DNA of 6,468 nucleotides from contig JAJFIM010000460.1 in NCBI GenBank assembly GCA_021774995.1, positions 1 through 6,468 on the forward strand. Direction: 5' to 3'. Each line of letters starts with the position of its first letter. The stretch's first letter is position 1. Origin of the DNA: Alphaproteobacteria bacterium. GTDB lineage: Bacteria > Pseudomonadota > Alphaproteobacteria > SMXP01. The notes under the pieces were generated by a model, which saw only the letters and a list, made by a program, of their open reading frames with translations, did no database searches and was not told the origin of the DNA. The position numbers were made by a program, and so were the translations under genes. Positions 1 to 6,217 of this stretch are shown piece after piece.

Positions 1-473
1 CCTTTACCGCAAAGGACAATGTCTTTGAGCAATGACATTTCGTCGGGACCGAAGGTGAGGGGGCGTTGCGCGCCCATTTTAACCCCGGTCCATCCGTTAT
101 TGTTGTGGCTGGCCGTGACCATGGCGACGCAGGGGACATCAAGGGCGAATTGCGCAAAATACGCGGTCGGCGAGAGCGCCAGCCCGATATCGTGAACTTC
201 GCATCCCGCAGACATCAGGCCGACAATGAGCGCTTGCTTGATGGACGCGCTGTAAGCGCGGTAATCATGTCCGACGGCAATGGCCGGGTTTACGCCTAAC
301 TCGTGAATGACGGTTCCGAGCCCCAGACCTAGGCTTTGCGCGCCCAGTAAATTAAAATCTTCCGGGTAGAGCCAGCGGGCGTCATATTCGCGAAAGCCCG
401 TGGGCTTCACCAATGGCGTGGTCTCGAATTCAAGCGTGTTAGGAACAAGGTCGGGGCGGGGTTTGGGGATCAT
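1..473 (-). CDS. Phosphomannomutase/phosphoglucomutase (ManB/AlgC family), N-terminal part, cut by window edge
   Basis: This is the first 157 residues of an alpha-D-phosphohexomutase, a cytoplasmic enzyme that interconverts hexose-6-phosphate and hexose-1-phosphate to supply sugar nucleotides for LPS, capsule or exopolysaccharide. Seen: GFREYDARW at residues 26-34 (family usually FREYDIRG), GHDYR at 68-72 (sugar-phosphate contact region), and TASHN at 120-124, in which Ser122 is the serine that carries the phosphate in this family. The C-terminal two thirds, with the metal-binding DGDxDR loop, lie beyond the left edge; family members are about 450-500 residues. The ATG at 473 is preceded by AAGG with a 7-nt gap and by an in-frame TAA 12 nt upstream, which fixes the start. 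It begins 50 nt after the protease gene and could be cotranscribed with it. Choice between mannose and glucose substrates cannot be made from this part. Confidence 0.93.
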   Translation of the reverse strand, partial: MIPKPRPDLVPNTLEFETTPLVKPTGFREYDARWLYPEDFNLLGAQSLGLGLGTVIHELGVNPAIAVGHDYRAYSASIKQALIVGLMSAGCEVHDIGLALSPTAYFAQFALDVPCVAMVTASHNNNGWTGVKMGAQRPLTFGPDEMSLLKDIVLCGK

Positions 474-523
474 GAGAATACCTTAACGTGTGAAGTGCTT
501 GAGGTGGGGTGTTGCGGGGCGTC

Positions 524-1219
524 TTAACGGTTCATAATCAAACGATCCCGGTCAACCTGGAAGCTGCTCAGCTTACTGAGAAACGACATGCCGAGAAGCG
601 ATTCATCGAGCCCCTCCGAAGCGACCAAAGCGGAGACATTATAAAGAGTGATATTGCCGATTGAGATGTCCGGCAAAGTAACCAACGCCATGAAGGTTTG
701 TCCATTGGCCGTGTTTGCCATCTGATTGAATGTGAGATCATCTATTTTAATGCCGATGCGCTGCGCGTCGAATGGCGACAGGCTGACCAGAGTGGCGCCG
801 GTATCAACCAGAAATTCGACATGGGCGCCGTTCACCATGGCGGAGGCGCGAAAATGACCGTCCCGCCCCGCGCGCAGGCTCACGCGGCCCGGCGCCTGGT
901 TGATCGCCATGGAGGGGATAACCTCGCCGCGCACCCGGTCCGCGAGGCCGGAAAATTCTTGGCGATAGCTGTAAGCAACCAGGACGGCGCTAAAGATACC
1001 GGCCCAGGCGAGCGCTTGTTTTAAGGCCAGCCCGGTATGCGTGCGCCACCCCAGAACCACGGAGCTTCCCACAAGGGCGAGCAGGCCGATCCCATAGACG
1101 AGCCGGATCTGGCTGTCTTGCGAATCCAACGCGCTAGGGAAGACGCGGCTGAGATAGACCAGAAAAACCACAAGGCCCAGAATGGCAAGGGCGGTGTAAG
1201 TCCATGAATTGCGGCCCAT
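524..1219 (-). CDS. Membrane-anchored retropepsin-like aspartic protease (TIGR02281 / clan AA family)
   Basis: A 231-residue single-lobe aspartic protease. Three hydrophobic segments lie near residues 7-26, 39-57 and 66-83, followed by a soluble domain from about 100. The active-site strand reads FLVDTGATLVSLS with DTGA at 139-142, where Asp139 is the catalytic residue. A second hydrophobic-Gly element, LLGMSFLSKL at 208-217, is typical of the C-terminal end of retropepsin folds. Having only one DTGA motif, it must dimerise to form an active site, as retroviral proteases do. With three helices the catalytic domain is probably periplasmic (inference). Relatives include Rickettsia APRc, which I recall as also about 231 residues, and Caulobacter PerP, linked to processing of a polarity protein. 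The ATG at 1219 has a strong GGAGG 4 nt upstream (1224-1228). It lies 86 nt after the CobS-like gene and 50 nt before the phosphohexomutase. Substrate unknown. Confidence 0.9.
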   Translation of the reverse strand: MGRNSWTYTALAILGLVVFLVYLSRVFPSALDSQDSQIRLVYGIGLLALVGSSVVLGWRTHTGLALKQALAWAGIFSAVLVAYSYRQEFSGLADRVRGEVIPSMAINQAPGRVSLRAGRDGHFRASAMVNGAHVEFLVDTGATLVSLSPFDAQRIGIKIDDLTFNQMANTANGQTFMALVTLPDISIGNITLYNVSALVASEGLDESLLGMSFLSKLSSFQVDRDRLIMNR

Positions 1220-1305
1220 GAAGCCTCCGGTAAAAAACGCTTATATCAGAGAGGAGTTTAACGGGTTTCCAATTGATAAAGCGTGTAAAACGGCTGCTTT
1301 CTTGA

Positions 1306-2157
1306 TTATTTGGCAAGAAGAGCCGTTGCGATGAGCAAAAAGACTACTTCTGAAACCTGCTGTATGGCCCCCAGACGGTCAGCCGGGCGGACATTATTCG
1401 GGTTCATAACTTTGATCGCCGCGCTGGAGGCCAGAACGGCGCCCAATATTCCCGCAACGGGGATGGTGAAGCCTTGACCAATCACAAAACACAGCACGGC
1501 AATGATGACGGCGGCGATAAGGGCCTGGGCGAGCTGCGTCTGGGGGACCTGATAAAGCTCCCCGGTCCTGAGGCCCGCATGGTCGTCGCCCGCGTCCTCG
1601 TGGTTGTCGGAGAGAAAAAAAGCCGCGCCGACCATGGCCGCGCGCGAGACGCTTCCCGCTGCGATCAATGCCATGACCACAAGCGGCCCCCCCCACGCCA
1701 GTCCGCCAATGTGTGTGAGACAGGCTATTTTGATGAACAAGACCAGCACGACAAAGACCATCCCTTTAACGCCAGATGAGGAAGGGTCGCCGCCCCCTGT
1801 GGCTTGGGCGAGGGATTGTTCGTGTATCGCGCCGGTTATTACGGTAAGCGCCAAAACCGCCAGCGCGGCGCTGAGCGGAGGCGCAAGGCCCAGCAAATCA
1901 CTGAGCAAGAACGCGCCCCCCCCAACGGCGCCGATCAAGGCGCCGACCACCGGGAAGCCCCGCATGGATTGGCTGATGGGCCCGCTGGGCGCTTCCTCCT
2001 GGGCGGGCGCCAAAGGCAGACGCGTCAAGAAAACATAAGAACGCATGAGGTCCTGCAACCAGCTCGTCCCTTCCGACGCAAGCCAATTGAGCCGGGCGCC
2101 GTCTTGTTCACTGTCAGATTGCGGTTCGTCTTCGCGGGGAATGGTCGGATCGGTCAT
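1306..2157 (-). CDS. CobS-family membrane protein (adenosylcobinamide-GDP ribazoletransferase homologue) with degenerate active-site motif
   Basis: A 283-residue polytopic membrane protein matching the CobS family, whose members join adenosylcobinamide-GDP to alpha-ribazole or its phosphate late in cobalamin synthesis. Matches along the chain: FLTRLPL at 43-49, FPVVGALIGA at 68-77, ITGAIHE at 107-113, hydrophobic VFVVLVLFIKIACL at 134-147, Ser-Arg at 171-172, and ADRLGAIQQVSEVVFLL at 259-275, corresponding to the usual TGDxLGAxxExxE ending. The motif normally like HxDGLADTxDG reads HEQSLAQATGG (112-122), replacing all three aspartates. The next loop, normally carrying an RDSRxG-type element, is about ten residues short. 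A hydrophilic N-terminal extension of about 35 residues is acidic and unusual. The start at 2157 is supported by GAGG 7 nt upstream, overlapping the metY stop. It is probably coupled to metY. Membership in the family is clear; catalytic activity is doubtful. Confidence 0.85.
   Translation of the reverse strand: MTDPTIPREDEPQSDSEQDGARLNWLASEGTSWLQDLMRSYVFLTRLPLAPAQEEAPSGPISQSMRGFPVVGALIGAVGGGAFLLSDLLGLAPPLSAALAVLALTVITGAIHEQSLAQATGGGDPSSSGVKGMVFVVLVLFIKIACLTHIGGLAWGGPLVVMALIAAGSVSRAAMVGAAFFLSDNHEDAGDDHAGLRTGELYQVPQTQLAQALIAAVIIAVLCFVIGQGFTIPVAGILGAVLASSAAIKVMNPNNVRPADRLGAIQQVSEVVFLLIATALLAK
1687..1694 (-). repeat. Run of eight G in the CobS-like coding strand
   Basis: On the coding strand, codons for Trp155-Gly156-Gly157 form an uninterrupted G8 run. 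Runs of this length are prone to slippage, and a one-base change would truncate the protein. The present length keeps the frame, because conserved CobS-like sequence continues on both sides. Confidence 0.9.
1916..1923 (-). repeat. Second run of eight G in the CobS-like coding strand
   Basis: Codons for Gly79-Gly80-Gly81 read as G8 in the coding strand, just after the FPVVGALIGA segment. With the run at 1687-1694 and a T7 run at 1615-1621 (Ala179 to Phe181), the gene has three slippage-prone tracts within about 310 bp. Confidence 0.9.
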
Positions 2158-2164
2158 GCCACTG

Positions 2165-2168
2165 CCTC
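2165..2168 (-). promoter_or_regulatory. Ribosome binding site of CobS-like gene, overlapping metY stop codon
   Basis: The minus strand reads TGAGG, so the GAGG Shine-Dalgarno element shares three bases with the TGA stop of metY. It lies 7 nt before the ATG at 2157. This decides the start and suggests that ribosomes finishing metY help initiate the CobS-like gene. Confidence 0.7.
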
Positions 2169-3447
2169 AACTCATTGCCTGATCGAGATCCGCGATGATG
2201 TCGCGCGCCTCTTCCAGGCCAATCGAGAGACGCACCACATCGGACCCGGCCCCGGCGGCCTTTTGTTGATCTTCCGTCAATTGGCGGTGTGTGGTAGACG
2301 CCGGATGAATGATCAGGCTGCGGGTGTCGCCGATATTCGCTACGTGACTCAACATTTTGACGTTATTGACGATGCTGACGCCCGCATCATATCCGTCTTT
2401 GAGACCGAAGGTGAAAACGGCGCCCGCGCCCTTGGGGCAATATTTCTGCGCCAGTTTATGGTGCGGGTCGTCGGGCAGGCCCGCATAGGAAACCCAGGAG
2501 ACTTTATCATGCGCGCTCAGCCATTGGGCCACTTTCAATGTGTTGTCGCAATGGCGCTGCATCCGCAGGCCTAAAGTCTCCACGCCGTTTAAGACCAAGA
2601 AGGCGTTAAAAGGCGACAGGCACGGCCCCAGGTCGCGCAAACCCAAGACGCGGCACGCAATGGCAAAGGCGATATTGCCAAAAGTCTCATGTATTTTCAG
2701 TCCGTGATAGGATTCGCACGGTTCTGATAAAGTCGGATAACGCCCGTCTTTGGACCAGTCGAAGGCGCCGCCGTCCACGATCATTCCGCCCATGGAATTG
2801 CCATGCCCGCCGATGAATTTGGTGAGGGAATGCACGACGATATCGGCGCCATGCTCCAGAGGCTTGCATAAATAAGGCGTCGCCAGAGTGTTGTCGACAA
2901 TGAGAGGAATTCCCGCTTTATGGGCGATGGCGGCGATGGCGGCAATATCGACCACAACCCCGCCCGGATTGGCGATGGATTCTATAAAGATCGCCTTCGT
3001 CTTTTCGCTGATGGCGTTTTCTATTGAAGCGATATCGTCTGCGTCGGCCCAGACGACGCGCCAGTCAAACTTATTGAAGGCGTGATTGAATTGATTGATC
3101 GAGCCGCCATAGAGTTGGCGCAAAGCGATAAACTCGTCGCCAGGCCCAAGCAGGGTATGAAAAATCAACAGCTGAGCGCCATGGCCGGAAGCCGTGGCAA
3201 GCGCCGCCGTGCCCCCTTCAAGCGCGGCAACGCGCTCTTCCAAAACGCCGTTGGTCGGATTTGTGATGCGCGTATAGATATTGCCGAAAGCCTGTAGCCC
3301 AAACAAGCTTGCGGCGTGATCGACATCCTCAAACGCGAAAGACGTGGTTTGATAAATAGGGGTGGCGCGGGCGCCTGTCGTGGGGTCAGGCTGAGCGCCT
3401 GCGTGGATTGCAAGGGTATCGAAACCGGGAACAGTGTCCTCGCTCAT
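2167..3447 (-). CDS. metY: O-acetylhomoserine aminocarboxypropyltransferase (O-acetylhomoserine sulfhydrylase)
   Basis: A complete 426-residue PLP enzyme of the Cys/Met metabolism family. MetY makes homocysteine and acetate from O-acetyl-L-homoserine and sulfide in the cytoplasm, the direct sulfhydrylation route to methionine. Seen: FDTLAIHAG at 9-17 and TPIYQTTSFAFED at 29-41, the usual start of the family; YTRITNPTN at 58-66 (phosphate-binding region); Asp185 in IVDNT (pairs with the PLP ring nitrogen); HSLTKFIGGHGNSMGG at 206-221 with Lys210 as the PLP Schiff-base lysine; HPASTTHRQL at 381-390; VRLSIGLE at 405-412. The length and the GGHGNSMGG form fit MetY rather than the shorter (about 390-residue) O-succinylhomoserine enzyme MetZ. 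The ATG at 3447 follows AAGGA with an 8-nt gap. It is probably the first gene of a unit with the CobS-like gene. Confidence 0.96.
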   Translation of the reverse strand: MSEDTVPGFDTLAIHAGAQPDPTTGARATPIYQTTSFAFEDVDHAASLFGLQAFGNIYTRITNPTNGVLEERVAALEGGTAALATASGHGAQLLIFHTLLGPGDEFIALRQLYGGSINQFNHAFNKFDWRVVWADADDIASIENAISEKTKAIFIESIANPGGVVVDIAAIAAIAHKAGIPLIVDNTLATPYLCKPLEHGADIVVHSLTKFIGGHGNSMGGMIVDGGAFDWSKDGRYPTLSEPCESYHGLKIHETFGNIAFAIACRVLGLRDLGPCLSPFNAFLVLNGVETLGLRMQRHCDNTLKVAQWLSAHDKVSWVSYAGLPDDPHHKLAQKYCPKGAGAVFTFGLKDGYDAGVSIVNNVKMLSHVANIGDTRSLIIHPASTTHRQLTEDQQKAAGAGSDVVRLSIGLEEARDIIADLDQAMS

Positions 3448-3501
3448 GAGATCAATCCTTTTCAGAGGCGGTTTGGTGTAAAACCAGATTTGAAAAGGGA
3501 C

Positions 3502-3530
3502 TGTATACCAATATGAAGCCGTTGATCCAG
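3502..3530 (-). promoter_or_regulatory. Candidate metY promoter with extended -10
   Basis: On the minus strand TGG-TATACA (3510-3502) matches an extended -10 element (TGnTATAAT-like). A poor -35, CTGGAT at 3530-3525, sits 17 bp upstream. Transcription would start near 3495, leaving a leader of about 45-50 nt. That leader contains a small hairpin, GGTTT-6 nt-AAACC at 3470-3485, before the metY Shine-Dalgarno. No known methionine or SAM riboswitch was recognised. The call rests on motif appearance only. Confidence 0.35.
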
Positions 3531-3539
3531 TGCCGGATC
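3524..3539. repeat. Inverted repeat GATCC-N6-GGATC overlapping the candidate metY -35
   Basis: GATCC at 3524-3528 and GGATC at 3535-3539 are perfect inverted 5-mers with a 6-bp spacer. A 10-bp palindrome, CCGGATCCGG, overlaps at 3533-3542. The position across the -35 region would suit a repressor operator, but no regulator can be named. Short palindromes also arise by chance. Confidence 0.3.
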
Positions 3540-3596
3540 CGGGCGCGTTCCGCCGAGACCTGATGAGGAGCGTAGGGGCTTTACCCTGGGGCTACT

Positions 3597-5048
3597 TTAG
3601 GCGACATCCTCGTGGAGAGGCGCTTGGGGAGAGGGACGGACGCGCGATTCTGGGAACACAATAGAAACGGTCGTCCCCACGCGTTCGGTGCTGGAAATAT
3701 CAAAACTGGCGCCATGCACGTCGCACAGGCCTTTGACGATCGGCAGGCCAAGACCGCTTCCCTTTTGCATGACGTGCAGATTGTGGTTCACTTGACCAAA
3801 AGTCTCCATCACCTTGGGAATATCGGCGGCGGCAATGCCAACGCCCGTATCGGACACCAAAAGATGCAGGGCGCCGGCGCCGTCAAGCTGCGTCTTAATG
3901 AAAATTTCGCCGTTTTGAGGCGTGAATTTTATGGCGTTGGAAAGAAGATTGAACATAATTTGCCGCAAGGCCCGTTCATCTGCCCACAGGGGAGGCAAGT
4001 GCGGGTCATTGTCGATGTGCGGAGTGATGCTCTTATTTTCAGCCATCACGCGCAGCGTGCGGAAACAATCCGCAACAACGTTCCTGATATCGACTTTTTC
4101 TTCTTCAAGTTGGAAACGACCCGCCTCAATGCGCGAGAGGTCAAGGATGTCATTGATGAGACGCAAGAGATGTTGTCCGCTTTCCTGGATGTTTCCGGCA
4201 TACTCGGCATGCCTTTGCGCCGTGCTTTCATCAAGATCGGTGTTGGCCAGTATTTCCGAAAAGCCAAGAATGGCGTTCAGAGGCGTTCGGATTTCATGGC
4301 TCATTTTAGCGAGAAAAGAGGATTTGGCGTGATTGGCGTTCTCCGCCATGCAGCGCGCGTCGTTTGATTCCTTGTTTGCCGTTTCCAGTTTCGAAACCAA
4401 AAGTTTGTTTGTGTTGTAAAGTGAAAAGAGCAGGCTGGACGTCTCAGAACTTTTCATCCCCAGTTTGGCAAAGTAAAGAATATAGAAAGTCATCAATACG
4501 GCGAGACTGCCGTATGTGACGCCGCCTTCCTGGAGAGATGGAACAACAAGGGCGATGCCAACGGGAATAATGTTAGCGATGGAAATTGCGTGATGCGTTG
4601 TACTTTGCGCCGTAATGGCGCCGGCGGTAAAGACAAGAGCCGTCATGATAACGATATGATTTTCGACGATGCCCGGAATCCAGAATAAATAAGCTATGGA
4701 TGAAAATGAACTAGAATATAAAATTCGGGTTCCGGCAATCCAGAAAAACCATTGCTTTACCTTTTTCGGGGAAGGGACAGAAGTTGATGAAAGAAACCGG
4801 CGGCACACATAAGAATGGAAGGATGAAAGCCCAACGATGATAGCGACATAGGCCGCCACTTTGCCCAGAGAAAACCATTGGGTCAGTGCGGCCCCCACAA
4901 TAACGGGAAGCCAAAGTGCGATGATGTCGATGCTGCTTCGATTTCGTGCATAGGCGCGAAGCTGGGAAAGCTCCATCTCATGCCGCGGAACGTCAACAGA
5001 GGAGCCTGAAGGCGGGCTTAGGTGGTTTGTATTTCCTTCGCTCCCCAT
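3597..5048 (-). CDS. Membrane sensor histidine kinase (HisKA + HATPase_c), PleC/DivJ-like kinase core
   Basis: A 483-residue two-component sensor kinase of the inner membrane. After a short cytoplasmic N-terminus, about six hydrophobic segments (near 42-60, 64-82, 101-124, 131-150, 155-171, 178-195) form the sensor with almost no periplasmic domain. A likely coiled-coil linker (about 204-245) follows. The H-box FLAKMSHEIRTPLNAILGFSE (245-265) carries the phospho-accepting His251. The ATPase domain has the N-box FNLLSNAIKFTP (366-377), G1 box DTGVGI (400-405), F box ETFGQV (415-420) and G2 box GSGLGLPIVKGL (430-441). No receiver domain follows, so it is a classical kinase, not a hybrid. The core resembles alphaproteobacterial PleC/DivJ-type kinases. 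No response regulator is adjacent, so it is an orphan here; signal and partner are unknown. The start at 5048 has AAGGA 6 nt upstream. The sensor half is noticeably AT-rich. Confidence 0.95.
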   Translation of the reverse strand: MGSEGNTNHLSPPSGSSVDVPRHEMELSQLRAYARNRSSIDIIALWLPVIVGAALTQWFSLGKVAAYVAIIVGLSSFHSYVCRRFLSSTSVPSPKKVKQWFFWIAGTRILYSSSFSSIAYLFWIPGIVENHIVIMTALVFTAGAITAQSTTHHAISIANIIPVGIALVVPSLQEGGVTYGSLAVLMTFYILYFAKLGMKSSETSSLLFSLYNTNKLLVSKLETANKESNDARCMAENANHAKSSFLAKMSHEIRTPLNAILGFSEILANTDLDESTAQRHAEYAGNIQESGQHLLRLINDILDLSRIEAGRFQLEEEKVDIRNVVADCFRTLRVMAENKSITPHIDNDPHLPPLWADERALRQIMFNLLSNAIKFTPQNGEIFIKTQLDGAGALHLLVSDTGVGIAAADIPKVMETFGQVNHNLHVMQKGSGLGLPIVKGLCDVHGASFDISSTERVGTTVSIVFPESRVRPSPQAPLHEDVA

Positions 5049-5127
5049 TTGTGATCCTTTGCGCCCATACTCTGCGCATACGTGATTGCTTGCTGTATTC
5101 CCTCAGAGCAATACTCTCCCGAACACA

Positions 5128-5155
5128 TTAATATTTGGTCGCGGATTTACGTAAA
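5128..5155 (-). promoter_or_regulatory. Weak candidate promoter for the histidine kinase gene
   Basis: The minus strand has TTTACG (5155-5150) and TATTAA (5133-5128) with a 16-bp spacer, about 80 nt before the kinase start. Downstream in the leader lie AGAG-5-CTCT (5105-5117), nested with GTATT/AATAC (5095-5114), and a near-tandem repeat TGCGCcCATAC / TGCGCATAC (5060-5081). The location between two unrelated genes favours a promoter here, but the motif match is modest. Confidence 0.25.
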
Positions 5156-5178
5156 AATTGAGTTATCCAAGGTCGGAT

Positions 5179-6213
5179 TTAGGTTGGCGTAATTCTTAAA
5201 ACACTTGATTTAATAACGCCGATAGGTCGATCCGAATCGTCAACGACGACAATCTGCGGAAGCTGACTTCCGATTTTACTTAGGATGCTGTTAAGGTTTT
5301 CGTTCTCATGCACGCGCAGCGTATTTTCAGCCGGGTAAATGGCCGGGAGTGGCGTTTCCATAAGTTCTTTCGCAACGACATGTCCGGGCCATTGTGCATT
5401 TTGCACAAATTGCATTGTGTAATTATTGCGCGGATTGGATACGATCTCGCGCGGCGTTCCGTCAGTAACAATCTCTCCCTCGTTCAAAATCGCAATGCGC
5501 TGACCAATTTTTAAGGCTTCGTTAAAATCATGGGTGATGAAGATGATTGTGATGGAAAGGTCTGCGGCCAGTGACAGAAGAAGGTCCTGCATCTCGCTGC
5601 GCGTCAGTGGGTCAAGGGCGCTGAATGGTTCGTCCATCAAGAGAATTTGAGGCGATATCGCCAGCGCGCGGGCAAGGCCGACGCGTTGGCGCATGCCGCC
5701 GGACAGTTCATGCGGGCGGGCGGAATCGTATCCCGCCAGCCCCACGGCGTTGATCCATTTGTCGGATTGCTCTGCGATGACGTTTTCATCTTTGTCCTGA
5801 ATGGTCAGGCCGTAGGCGATATTTTCGCGGACGGTTTTATGGGGAAAGAGAGCAAAGCTTTGAAAAACCATGGAAACGGTATGGCGCCGCAAATGCCGCA
5901 GCGTCTCGGACGCCATGTTCGTGACGTCTTCGCCTTTGACCAGGATTTGGCCGCGCGTGGGGTCGATCAAGCGATTAATCAGACGCACCAGGGTTGATTT
6001 TCCAGACCCGGACAAGCCCATGATGGCGCAGCGTTCGGCCTCTGCAATGTTAAGGTTAATATTGCGCAGGGCGAGCGCGCAGCCGGTTGCGCTTAAAATT
6101 TCTGATTTGGAAAGCCCGCTTTCCACTTCTTTGAGCGCCGCTTCCAGTGAGGCGCCCTTGTGAGAGTCAGGCGTGAAAATCTTGGTGATATTTTTGAGCG
6201 TGATGGCGGTCAT
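5179..6213 (-). CDS. Quaternary-amine (choline/glycine betaine/proline) ABC transporter ATP-binding protein, ProV/ChoV type
   Basis: A complete 344-residue ATPase that drives import of an osmoprotectant or choline with the permease encoded just upstream. Seen: Walker A GLSGSGKST at 66-74, Q-loop Gln118 in VFQSFALFPH, signature LSGGMRQRV at 170-178, Walker B ILLMDEPF at 190-197 with Glu195, and His228 of the H-loop (ITHDF). The long insert between the first strand and Walker A (about 15-45) is typical of the QAT subfamily and absent from most ABC ATPases. The C-terminus holds one CBS-like unit (about 295-343, IVVVDDSDRPIGVIKSSVL) rather than the pair in ProV/OpuAA, which are about 400 residues. 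Its length and position after the permease resemble rhizobial ChoV. The ATG at 6213 lies 4 nt after the permease stop and lacks a strong Shine-Dalgarno, implying coupling. Substrate within the quaternary-amine group is not settled. Confidence 0.93.
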   Translation of the reverse strand: MTAITLKNITKIFTPDSHKGASLEAALKEVESGLSKSEILSATGCALALRNINLNIAEAERCAIMGLSGSGKSTLVRLINRLIDPTRGQILVKGEDVTNMASETLRHLRRHTVSMVFQSFALFPHKTVRENIAYGLTIQDKDENVIAEQSDKWINAVGLAGYDSARPHELSGGMRQRVGLARALAISPQILLMDEPFSALDPLTRSEMQDLLLSLAADLSITIIFITHDFNEALKIGQRIAILNEGEIVTDGTPREIVSNPRNNYTMQFVQNAQWPGHVVAKELMETPLPAIYPAENTLRVHENENLNSILSKIGSQLPQIVVVDDSDRPIGVIKSSVLRITPT

Positions 6214-6217
6214 GGAT

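Noticed and set aside
1230..1275. Promoter in front of the protease gene (TTGGAA with TGATAT, 18-bp spacer)
   Set aside because: Both elements match poorly and the gap is only 86 nt. Read-through from the metY unit is equally likely, so it was not listed as a feature.
1134..1316. 60-codon minus-strand frame spanning the gap before the protease
   Set aside because: It overlaps the protease N-terminus in another frame, lacks a family signature and would overlap the end of the CobS-like gene. The protease start has a strong GGAGG instead.
1804..2574. 256-codon open frame on the plus strand
   Set aside because: It runs antisense across the CobS-like gene and metY, both of which have clear family motifs. 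The translation is rich in Arg, Gly and His with no recognisable domain, as expected of an antisense frame in GC-rich DNA.
3570..3596. Possible terminator after the histidine kinase gene
   Set aside because: The minus strand offers only a 4-bp stem (AGGG-6-CCCT) with no U-tract. The longer GTAGCCCC/CCCCTAC arrangement does not pair properly.
3612..4367. 251-codon open frame on the plus strand
   Set aside because: It is antisense to the kinase core, whose H, N, G1 and G2 boxes are unmistakable. No domain was recognised in the translation.
5156..5178. Possible terminator after the ABC ATPase gene
   Set aside because: ATCC-6-GGAT followed several bases later by a short T run is too weak a stem to call.
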